Shown here in pieces: positions 1 to 7,375 of a stretch of 64,000 nt of DNA (position 1 is the stretch's first letter; each line of letters opens with the position of its first letter). Below the pieces are notes generated by a model. The model ran no database searches, was not told where the DNA came from, and was given only the letters and a program-made list of their open reading frames with translations. The DNA lies in NCBI GenBank assembly GCA_900548975.1, contig URMS01000004.1:62001-126000 (forward strand), in the 5' to 3' direction. Position numbers and translations under genes: made by a program. The DNA is from an uncultured Porphyromonadaceae bacterium. Lineage in GTDB: Bacteria > Bacteroidota > Bacteroidia > Bacteroidales > Muribaculaceae.

Positions 1-1846
1 AGCAGCGCTTGCGGCCGAAGCGCCATTTCACACCCGCATCGACTTTCCAGAACGAATTGAAGCGTCCCGGTCCCTGAATCTGCCCCGAGATGTACGACAC
101 ATCCACCGACAGCGACACCGGTGAGCCGGGCGAGAAGCTGACAGTGTTGTTGAGGGCCCCGTAAAAGCCCCATCGCCTGTTGTCGAAGCTTATGTCGTGG
201 AAGCGCCGCGCTTTTTCGCGTTTGTTCATTATGTTGGCCACGATTACAGTATTGAAGGCCGACCCGATATCGACCGGAGCATGCAGCTGCAGGCCGACAG
301 TACGCGAGAAATCCATGTTCACAGTCTGAAAAAGCAGCTGCAGCTCATCGGGCTTCTGATACGGAAGCTGCACGGCATAGCGGTCGGCATACAGCACATA
401 GAGCGTAGCGGCGTATTTCTGCCGCAGTATATAGTTCAGCTGGCCCGAATAGTTCATATACGGCTGCAGGGCCGGATTGCCTGTTATGGCCGAATAATCG
501 TTGACATAGGCAGTGGCGCCGTGCAGCTCCCAGTATTGCGGATATACGCGCTGCGAGGTGAGACTGAGCTGAAATATGCTCTTGGGTGTGCGGTAGTATG
601 TTACGGCAAGTTGGGGCACGAAGTTCCAGTTATGCTGATAGTTGTTGTGGAAATACTCGGCCTTAGCCGAGGCGTTGAACGATAGTCCGCTGCCGAACGA
701 TGCCTGCACGCCGACATAAGCGTCGGCCACGTCTTCCGCGAGCACATCGTCGAAACCCTCGCGGGGCGGAAAAGCATACACCTGGCGGCTATGGTCGCGG
801 GAATGCCGGTATTCGAGGCCGTAGTTGAGCTGAACGGCTCCGATCTGATGCTCGCGGTCGGCATAGGCGTGGTAGGTGTCTATGCTCTGCCGGTTTGTGG
901 CCTCTACAATTTCCGAAGGCCCTTTGAACAGCTTCTGCTCACGGTCTTCGCTGAAAGAGGTATAGTCGCCCCCGACGGTGAGCCCGAATGGCGCCGTATA
1001 CCTTGCCATAATATTATGATAGCCGGTCGGCGAAAGATAGGAGTAGCGGTTGACATAATCGCCGAAAGTGCCGGATGACAGACTCGTGCTCCTGCGGCCG
1101 GAATTTATCTGCCCGTTGTATACGAGCTTGAAGGTCTTATAGGACACGGCCGTATAGATGAGATTGGTAATATCGCGGCTCTGCTGACGCATATCGTCCT
1201 CCACCATGGTGCGGGAGGCCCCGACAAGATGATTGGAGTATGTTTCCTGGCGGTTCCATGTGCGGTTGCGCGACAGCGACCAGTTGAGGTCGAATGTCCA
1301 GTCGGTGACAGCGTACGTAGCGGCCACCCCTCCGGTATAGGAAGCGTAATGAGCCTGATTATAGGCCGACTGCACCTGGCCGGCCAGTCCGTCGAGAGGC
1401 CTGGGCGTCTTCAGAACAATATTTATCACCGCGCCGCTGACATGATACTTTGCCGGCGCGGCATACATCACCTCTACATTTTTGAGGCGGTCGACAGGCA
1501 TTGAGTACAGCAGCTGATAGAGATTCTGCACGGGCATGTTGGTAAGTTCGCCATTGAGGATGATGGTTACTTCCGATGCCCCGTTCAGACCTATCATTCC
1601 GTTGTTGCTCACCACGCCCGGAAGATAGCCAAGCGCCTCGAGAATATTCGTCACGGGCTTGTCCTTCACTATCTCGGGCAGATCCACCACAAGAATACCG
1701 TCGGTGCTCCTGATCTGAGGCTTCTCGCCTTTCACCACCACTTCGTCGAGTTTGCGCCCCGCTATGGTATCGGGCACTTCGGGCGTCGCTGCGATTCCCG
1801 ATAGCGCCATCGTTAATAATAAAGTCAATAAAACTGTTTTTTCCAT
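1..1846 (-). CDS. Outer-membrane beta-barrel protein, TonB-dependent receptor type (3' end outside window)
   Basis: The ATG at 1846 opens a signal peptide (MEKTVLLTLLLTMALSG). It is followed by a short plug-like region with motifs such as EVVVKGEKPQIRS, ILEALGYLPGV and VTIILNGE, then a long run of alternating aromatic/polar strands typical of OMP_b-brl_3 barrels. About 615 codons lie in the window; the stop is beyond base 1. Family members act as TonB-linked receptors or barrel proteins of unknown ligand. No carboxypeptidase-regulatory domain precedes the plug, unlike SusC. It is divergent from a kinase/regulator pair, whose direct-repeat operator candidate lies between them, so control by that system is a reasonable inference. 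A -7 box sits 19 bases upstream of the start. Confidence 0.85.
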   Translation of the reverse strand, partial: MEKTVLLTLLLTMALSGIAATPEVPDTIAGRKLDEVVVKGEKPQIRSTDGILVVDLPEIVKDKPVTNILEALGYLPGVVSNNGMIGLNGASEVTIILNGELTNMPVQNLYQLLYSMPVDRLKNVEVMYAAPAKYHVSGAVINIVLKTPRPLDGLAGQVQSAYNQAHYASYTGGVAATYAVTDWTFDLNWSLSRNRTWNRQETYSNHLVGASRTMVEDDMRQQSRDITNLIYTAVSYKTFKLVYNGQINSGRRSTSLSSGTFGDYVNRYSYLSPTGYHNIMARYTAPFGLTVGGDYTSFSEDREQKLFKGPSEIVEATNRQSIDTYHAYADREHQIGAVQLNYGLEYRHSRDHSRQVYAFPPREGFDDVLAEDVADAYVGVQASFGSGLSFNASAKAEYFHNNYQHNWNFVPQLAVTYYRTPKSIFQLSLTSQRVYPQYWELHGATAYVNDYSAITGNPALQPYMNYSGQLNYILRQKYAATLYVLYADRYAVQLPYQKPDELQLLFQTVNMDFSRTVGLQLHAPVDIGSAFNTVIVANIMNKREKARRFHDISFDNRRWGFYGALNNTVSFSPGSPVSLSVDVSYISGQIQGPGRFNSFWKVDAGVKWRFGRKRC

Positions 1847-1864
1847 CTCCGGGTCTTTTTTTCG

Positions 1865-1872
1865 CAAAAATA
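1865..1872 (-). promoter_or_regulatory. Bacteroidetes -7 box for the outer-membrane barrel gene
   Basis: Reads TATTTTTG on the minus strand, matching TAnnTTTG. The start codon is about 19 bases downstream, giving a leader of roughly 13 bases. Confidence 0.6.
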
Positions 1873-1905
1873 GCCCGACAGACGCAGCCGGGCAGCCACA
1901 GCCGG

Positions 1906-1942
1906 CTTATTTAGTCTTAAGCCCAACCTTATTTAGTCTTAA
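1906..1942. promoter_or_regulatory. Two 15-bp direct repeats, candidate response-regulator operator
   Basis: CTTATTTAGTCTTAA occurs exactly at 1906-1920 and 1928-1942. The copies start 22 bp apart, two helical turns. They lie between divergent -7 boxes at 1865-1872 and 1971-1978, so they sit roughly 40-85 bp upstream of both predicted transcription starts. Tandem direct repeats are the usual target of OmpR-family dimers, and an OmpR-family regulator is encoded next door. The role is inferred. Confidence 0.55.
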
Positions 1943-1970
1943 AAGAATGGCGATGAGGCGTTTTTTTGCT

Positions 1971-1978
1971 TATTTTTG
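1971..1978 (+). promoter_or_regulatory. Bacteroidetes -7 box for the histidine kinase operon
   Basis: TATTTTTG ends six bases before the kinase ATG at 1984, so the transcript may be leaderless. Confidence 0.6.
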
Positions 1979-1983
1979 CCATC

Positions 1984-3390
1984 ATGAAAAGGTTCAGGGC
2001 CATATCCATATCGTTTATTGCGGTCATTGCAGTGATCTTTGGCTGCAATGTGTTCTATCTTGTAAATCTATATAATTCAATCCGTCAAACCGTAGAAAAA
2101 GATGTGATGAGCGCCCTTGCCGATGCCGACCTCGACGAGCTATGGCTACGGGCCGAACACGCAAGCGCCGAGCGTAAAGCCCGAATGGAGGCCGGAATGG
2201 CGGAACCGGAAAGAAAAGCCGAACTTTCGGCAGGCATCAACAAAGCCGGAAATACAATCACTACGACGGTACATCCCGACGGCACTGTATCCTCTAAGGA
2301 AATCCCCAAACAGGAAGAACAGTCTTTCAACAATCTTTTCACACAAAACATAGGATATCAGTTCCACTCTGTGATGGACCCATATGTCGACTACGACCTT
2401 GCTCTTATGGACAGTGTTTTGCGATGCCGCCTCAACGACCGCCGTATCTATCCGGAATCCGTGGCAGCGGAGATCATCAATTTCAAGGGCGAAGTCGTAA
2501 AGGAAAATTCGAATCACCGACAGGGAAGCTACGATGTGTTCACCTATTCATTCAATCCTGCCGAAGGTCTTTTCTACCGCATCTACATGACGCCGCTCAC
2601 ACGGCATATTCTTGCGGAGATGGCCGGTGTGATAGTAACGATATTTCTTCTTATGGCGGCCTTCACAGCGGCTTTCATCTATCTTTTCCGCACGGTATCG
2701 AAGCTGCGCACCATCGAGGAGATGAAAGACGACTTCGTGGGCAATATGACGCATGAACTCAAGACGCCCATAGCCATCGCCTACTCTGCCAACGACGCCC
2801 TGCTCAACTACGGCACAGACTGCGACGCCGGGAAAAAAGAGGCCTACCTCCGCATAGCCAACAAGCAGCTGAAACGTCTTGGCGAACTCGTCGAAAACAT
2901 CCTTGCCATGAGCATGGAAAGGCGCAAGACGATGGTTCTCTGCCCCGAAACCATCGAGTTGCGGCCATTTATCGAGGACATCGCCGCCGCACAGCGCATG
3001 CGCGATGACAAGCATATCGAAATAACAGTGGCTCCCGGCAGCGAGGTGAGCGTCGAAGCCGACAGGACGCATCTTGCCCATGTACTCAACAATCTCGTCG
3101 ACAATGCGATAAAATATTCGGGCGAGGACGTGAAGATTGTCGTGCGCTTCGATAGCCGTGGTATATCCGTAGCCGACAACGGCATCGGAATACCCGAGAA
3201 GGTGCTGCCGTATATTTTCAATAAGTTTTACCGTGTGCCCCACGGCAACCGGCAGGATGTCCGCGGCTACGGCATAGGGCTTTACTATGTGAAAAGCATT
3301 CTCGACAAGATGGGATGGACCATAAGCGTAGTCAGCAGGGAGGGCGAAGGATCGGTATTCAATATTAATTTCGGCACGGATGAAAAGTAG
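1984..3390 (+). CDS. Sensor histidine kinase
   Basis: Membrane-bound sensor kinase of 468 residues. A membrane segment near residues 5-28 is followed by a periplasmic region of about 185 residues with no recognisable fold, and a second membrane segment near 213-236. HisKA has the H-box NMTHELKTPIAIA; HATPase_c has the N-box NLVDNAIKYS and the G boxes DNGIGIPEK and GYGIGLYYV. The frame is open back to a TTG at 1966, but that lies upstream of and into the -7 box, so ATG 1984 is preferred. It overlaps the regulator gene by 11 bases, a sign of translational coupling. It resembles RprX-type kinases of Bacteroides; the signal is unknown. Confidence 0.92.
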   Translation: MKRFRAISISFIAVIAVIFGCNVFYLVNLYNSIRQTVEKDVMSALADADLDELWLRAEHASAERKARMEAGMAEPERKAELSAGINKAGNTITTTVHPDGTVSSKEIPKQEEQSFNNLFTQNIGYQFHSVMDPYVDYDLALMDSVLRCRLNDRRIYPESVAAEIINFKGEVVKENSNHRQGSYDVFTYSFNPAEGLFYRIYMTPLTRHILAEMAGVIVTIFLLMAAFTAAFIYLFRTVSKLRTIEEMKDDFVGNMTHELKTPIAIAYSANDALLNYGTDCDAGKKEAYLRIANKQLKRLGELVENILAMSMERRKTMVLCPETIELRPFIEDIAAAQRMRDDKHIEITVAPGSEVSVEADRTHLAHVLNNLVDNAIKYSGEDVKIVVRFDSRGISVADNGIGIPEKVLPYIFNKFYRVPHGNRQDVRGYGIGLYYVKSILDKMGWTISVVSREGEGSVFNINFGTDEK

Positions 3391-4066
3391 GATATTGTTT
3401 GTGGAAGACGAGGCCGACCTGGCTCTTATCGTATCGGACACATTGCGGGGCCAGGGCTACGAGGTGACAGTAGCCGCCGACGGTGCCGACGGACTGCAGA
3501 AGTTCCTCACCGGCGGCGCCGACATAGTGGTGGCCGATGTGATGATGCCGAAGATGGACGGCTTCGCCATGGCAAGAAAAATACGGAAACTGTCGCCGGC
3601 CGTTCCTCTGCTCTTTCTCACGGCCAAAAGCACCGTCGACGATGTGGAGGAAGGCTTCGATGCGGGCGCGAACGACTATATCAGAAAACCGTTCGAACTG
3701 CGGGAGCTGATAGTGAGGATAAAGGCCCTGCTGCGCCGCTGCGACAGCGACCGAAGCGGCGACATTATCTTCAAAATAGGCCGGTACAGCTTCAATGTAT
3801 CCACCCAGACCCTTTCTTTCGGCGACAGCAGGACCGAATTATCGCATTTCGAAGCCCGCATACTGGAATATCTGGCCATGAATATCGGCAAGACCGTCGA
3901 CTCCACGGCCCTGATGATGGCCGTGTGGCAGAGAGACGAGCCGAGCAACCGCAACTCGCTGCACGGCTACATCCACAAACTGCGGCGCGCGCTGCGCCAC
4001 GATGCCTCGATAGCCATCATCAATCAGCGCGGCTTCGGGTATATGCTGACGGTCAGAGAAGATTAG
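3380..4066 (+). CDS. OmpR-family response regulator
   Basis: Partner of the overlapping kinase, 228 residues. The receiver domain (about 1-120) has the acidic pocket VEDEADL, the phospho-acceptor Asp in VVADVMMPKMDGF near residue 54, and the conserved Lys in RKPFELRE. A C-terminal winged-helix domain (about 130-228) has SHFEARILEYLAMN and a final hairpin GFGYML. It probably binds the direct repeats at 1906-1942 to control its own operon and the divergent barrel gene; this is inferred from position. The last 14 bases overlap the convergent FAD-protein gene. Confidence 0.92.
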   Translation: MKSRILFVEDEADLALIVSDTLRGQGYEVTVAADGADGLQKFLTGGADIVVADVMMPKMDGFAMARKIRKLSPAVPLLFLTAKSTVDDVEEGFDAGANDYIRKPFELRELIVRIKALLRRCDSDRSGDIIFKIGRYSFNVSTQTLSFGDSRTELSHFEARILEYLAMNIGKTVDSTALMMAVWQRDEPSNRNSLHGYIHKLRRALRHDASIAIINQRGFGYMLTVRED

Positions 4067-5618
4067 CGGCGATGGCATGAGCCACGGCCATGCCGTCGAT
4101 GGCAGCCGAAACTATGCCGCCGGCATAGCCCGCACCCTCGCCGCAGGGATAGAGCCCTTCGACGGATATATGGCGCATTGTCTCGCGGTCGCGGGGTATG
4201 CGCACCGGCGACGATGTGCGTGTCTCGTCGCCGACGAGCACGGCCTCGTTGGTGAGAAATCCGCGCTGCTTCGCCCCGAACACCCTGAAACCTTCCTGCA
4301 GGCGCCGTGCCACTCCATGAGGCAGCAGCCTGTCGACGCGCGCACTGATAAGGCCCGGGGGATAGGACGAGCGGGGAAGTGTGGCCGACTCGCGCCCTTC
4401 GACGAAATCGGCCATGCGCTGTGCCGGGGCCTGCTGGGTGTGACCCGAGGCCTCGAAGAAGTCGTGCTCTATTTTTTCCTGAAAGCGCATCATCTTCAGG
4501 GCGTTTTCCCTCGGATCGGCGCCGTCGGGGATGTCTTCGGGCAGTATTTCGACGACCATGCCCGAATTTGCCCAGCGGGTACCGCGGTTGGCGGGCGACA
4601 TGCCGTTGACCACAAGCTGTCCTGGCGCACTCGCCGCGGGAATGATGTAGCCGCCGGGGCACATGCAGAACGAATATACCGCGCGGCCGTCGACACGCGT
4701 GAGCAAGCTGTATTCGGCCGCCGGCAAATATTTGCCGCGACCCTTGGGCGAATGGTACTGTATTCGGTCTATCAGCTCCTGCGGATGCTCCAGACGCACG
4801 CCTACGGCTATGCCTTTGGGCTCGATGGCGATTCCGCTGTCGGCAAGCATATGGTACACATCGCGTGCCGAGTGGCCTGTGGCGAGTATCACCGGGCCGT
4901 GCCATTCACGGCCGTCGGCGGTTGTCACACCGTCGGCACGGTTGCCGTCCATGATAAGCCCGGTCACTTTCGTGCCGAAGTGCACCTCGCCGCCGCAGGC
5001 TATGATGGTTTCGCGGATAGCCTTGATAACAGCAGGCAGACGGTCGGTGCCTATGTGCGGATGCGCGTCGACCAGAATTTCGGGCTGAGCGCCGTGCTGA
5101 TGCAGTATTCTGAGCACCTTGTCGACCGGTCCGCGTTTTTTGCTGCGGGTGTAGAGTTTGCCGTCGGAATATGCGCCTGCTCCGCCCTCGCCGAAGCAGT
5201 AGTTCGAATCGGGGTCGACGGTGCCGGTGCGGTTGATGGCCACCATATCGCGGCGGCGCGAATCGACGTCTTTGCCGCGTTCGAGCACTATGGGCCGTAT
5301 GCCTGCTTCGATCAGCTCGAGAGCGGCGAAAAGTCCGGCAGGACCTGCGCCGACCACTATGGCCTGTGCCGGGCCGTCGACCGGATGGTATTCCACCGGC
5401 ACAAAGGCTACGGCGGCTTCATCGACAGTGTCGACATGCACCTTGACAGTGAGATTGACCACCACATTGCGCTGACGGGCGTCGATGGAACGGCGCACGA
5501 TATCGACGCGGGCTATGCGGTCTTTGGCTATATGGAGTTCGCGGGCACAACGCGCGGCAAGGAGCGCCGGAGTGGCGGCAGTGGCGGGGTCTGTGCGGAG
5601 TTCGAGTGTTTCAGGCAT
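4053..5618 (-). CDS. FAD-dependent oxidoreductase (COG2509-like)
   Basis: Predicted flavoprotein of 521 residues. An N-terminal region of about 85 residues precedes a Rossmann motif VVGAGPAGLFAALELIEAG. FGEGGAGAYSDGKLYTR and a C-terminal GLYPCGEGAGYAGGI, where the FAD site closes, are typical of the uncharacterised FAD-dependent dehydrogenases related to HI0933 and YhiN. The substrate is unknown. The start overlaps the end of the upstream MATE gene by 8 bases, indicating one operon. No signal peptide or membrane segment is visible, so it should be cytoplasmic. Confidence 0.85.
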   Translation of the reverse strand: MPETLELRTDPATAATPALLAARCARELHIAKDRIARVDIVRRSIDARQRNVVVNLTVKVHVDTVDEAAVAFVPVEYHPVDGPAQAIVVGAGPAGLFAALELIEAGIRPIVLERGKDVDSRRRDMVAINRTGTVDPDSNYCFGEGGAGAYSDGKLYTRSKKRGPVDKVLRILHQHGAQPEILVDAHPHIGTDRLPAVIKAIRETIIACGGEVHFGTKVTGLIMDGNRADGVTTADGREWHGPVILATGHSARDVYHMLADSGIAIEPKGIAVGVRLEHPQELIDRIQYHSPKGRGKYLPAAEYSLLTRVDGRAVYSFCMCPGGYIIPAASAPGQLVVNGMSPANRGTRWANSGMVVEILPEDIPDGADPRENALKMMRFQEKIEHDFFEASGHTQQAPAQRMADFVEGRESATLPRSSYPPGLISARVDRLLPHGVARRLQEGFRVFGAKQRGFLTNEAVLVGDETRTSSPVRIPRDRETMRHISVEGLYPCGEGAGYAGGIVSAAIDGMAVAHAIAANLL

Positions 5619-7005
5619 TTGTACGGATGCTGTTGAGATGGCGTGCGAGACGCCTGTTCATTATCAGGACGGTGACAAGGGCGAGAACGAAGGCTATGAA
5701 GTCGCTCGAGCACATGGCAATCCAGACACCGTCGATGCCATAATGCGGCGGCAGAATCCACAGCAATGGCACCAGAAAGATGAGCTGGCGCGTGAGCGAC
5801 AGAAAAATAGATAGCTTCGGCTTGCCTATCGACTGGAAATAATTCTGTATTACAATCTGGGCGCCCACCAGCGGATAGAAGAGGAAGAAAATGCGGAAAC
5901 CGCCGCGGGCTATGGCTATCATAGCCTTGTCGGTGGTGAAGAGGCTGCTGATGGTGTCGGGGAAAATTTCGGTAGCCGCCCATCCGATGCACGCCACGCC
6001 GGTGGCTATCATTATACCCTTGGTGAGGGTGCGGCTGACACGGGGCCAGTTTGCAGCGCCGTAATTATAGCCCAGAATAGGCTGCATGCCCTGGGTGATG
6101 CCGAATATTATCATCACAAAGAACATGGTGGTGCGGTTGATGATGCCGTATGCACCCACAGCAAGGTTACCGTCGGCCGCGGCTGTCTCGAGCAGGGCCT
6201 TGTTGATAAACACCACCACAAGGCAGGCGCAGCAGTTCATCAGGAAAGGCGAGAGGCCTATCGAGTACATGCGCTTTATCAGATCGGCCGACAAATGCCA
6301 GCACCGGCGGCTGAAGTGAATATAGCTCTTCCGCGATATGAAGTGAACAAGAACCCATATAAAGGCTCCCGACTGACCGCATATTGTGGCGACAGCAGCT
6401 CCGGCTATGCCCCAGTCGAGCACGAAAATCATTATAGGCGCCGCCACAATGTTTATGGCCACCGACAGAAGAGCTGATATCATGGCCTTGCGCGGATATC
6501 CGGTAGCACGCATGAGGTTGTTCAGCCCCAGAAAGACATAGGATATCGGAGTGCCCATGAGAATGATAGCCATGAACTCGCGGGCGTAGCCGATGGTCTC
6601 GGAGGTTGCGCCGAAGAAATAGAGGATATCGTCGAGGAACCACAGGCCGAACGCCATGATGAACACCGAGTGCACCAGGCACAGCACCGTCACATTGCCG
6701 ACCACGGCCGAGGCCTTTTCACGGTTCTTCTGTCCCAGGAAAATCGAAGAAATTGTGGCGCCGCCCACCGCTACAAGCACACAGAACGCCACCACAAGAT
6801 TCATGAGCGGGAAGGTGATGGCAAGACCCGTAATAGCCATGGCACCCACACCGCGGCCGATGAAGATACTGTCGATGATATTGTAGAGCGAGGTCGCCAG
6901 ACTGGCTACGATAGCCGGGAGGGAATACTGCAGCAGCAACTGCCCGATGGTCTTGGTGCCAAGATCGTTGGGATTGCTTTTGGGTTGTAAGGCGGCGTCG
7001 GTCAT
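5611..7005 (-). CDS. MATE family efflux transporter
   Basis: Inner-membrane antiporter of 464 residues with about twelve hydrophobic segments in two similar halves. MATE signatures include LLQYSLPAIVASLATSLYN near the N-terminus and PTQPILGYNYGA-like text (MQPILGYNYGA) in the second half. The family exports cations, drugs or metabolites using Na+ or H+ gradients; the substrate cannot be told here. It is first of a two-gene operon with the FAD-dependent protein. No -7 box is visible directly upstream, and the initiator tRNA and its terminator lie just before it on the same strand, so read-through past the terminator may contribute. Confidence 0.93.
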   Translation of the reverse strand: MTDAALQPKSNPNDLGTKTIGQLLLQYSLPAIVASLATSLYNIIDSIFIGRGVGAMAITGLAITFPLMNLVVAFCVLVAVGGATISSIFLGQKNREKASAVVGNVTVLCLVHSVFIMAFGLWFLDDILYFFGATSETIGYAREFMAIILMGTPISYVFLGLNNLMRATGYPRKAMISALLSVAINIVAAPIMIFVLDWGIAGAAVATICGQSGAFIWVLVHFISRKSYIHFSRRCWHLSADLIKRMYSIGLSPFLMNCCACLVVVFINKALLETAAADGNLAVGAYGIINRTTMFFVMIIFGITQGMQPILGYNYGAANWPRVSRTLTKGIMIATGVACIGWAATEIFPDTISSLFTTDKAMIAIARGGFRIFFLFYPLVGAQIVIQNYFQSIGKPKLSIFLSLTRQLIFLVPLLWILPPHYGIDGVWIAMCSSDFIAFVLALVTVLIMNRRLARHLNSIRTNA

Positions 7006-7050
7006 AAAGGTGCTGAAACGTTGATGTCGAAGATGATATATCTATGAAAC

Positions 7051-7084
7051 AAAAAGCCGTTCGAAAAAGATTCGTACGGCTTTT
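7051..7084 (-). terminator. Rho-independent terminator after tRNA-fMet
   Basis: On the minus strand AAAAGCCGT pairs with ACGGCTTTT, with an inner CGAA/TTCG helix. The 3' arm runs into a T-rich tail. It lies 8 bases downstream of the tRNA. Confidence 0.75.
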
Positions 7085-7091
7085 ACTTTAG

Positions 7092-7163
<72 letters not shown>

Positions 7164-7177
7164 ATGTTTTGGTAGTG

Positions 7178-7185
7178 CAAAGGTA
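7178..7185 (-). promoter_or_regulatory. -7 box for tRNA-fMet
   Basis: Reads TACCTTTG on the minus strand, 15 bases before the first base of the tRNA. Confidence 0.6.
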
Positions 7186-7346
7186 GGGACAATATTTCGA
7201 ACGACCAAATGCATTAACATAATTTAACTTTGAAATATCATATTTGCAAGAGTGCCACAAAGCTTGTACCGGCTCGTTTTCGGGAGGGTGTGCACCGTTA
7301 TCAGGGATTTTAACATGCGACTTGGCGCTATGACGTATTTTTTGTT

Positions 7347-7354
7347 TAACTTTG
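7347..7354 (+). promoter_or_regulatory. -7 box for lptD
   Basis: TAACTTTG. It covers the first possible TTG start (7352) of the lptD frame, so translation should begin further downstream. Confidence 0.55.
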
Positions 7355-7375
7355 TGGCTCCAAAAGAATCTGCCG

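Noticed and set aside
7190..7346. Possible small RNA between the tRNA and lptD
   Set aside because: No promoter, terminator or stable hairpin was found in this stretch.
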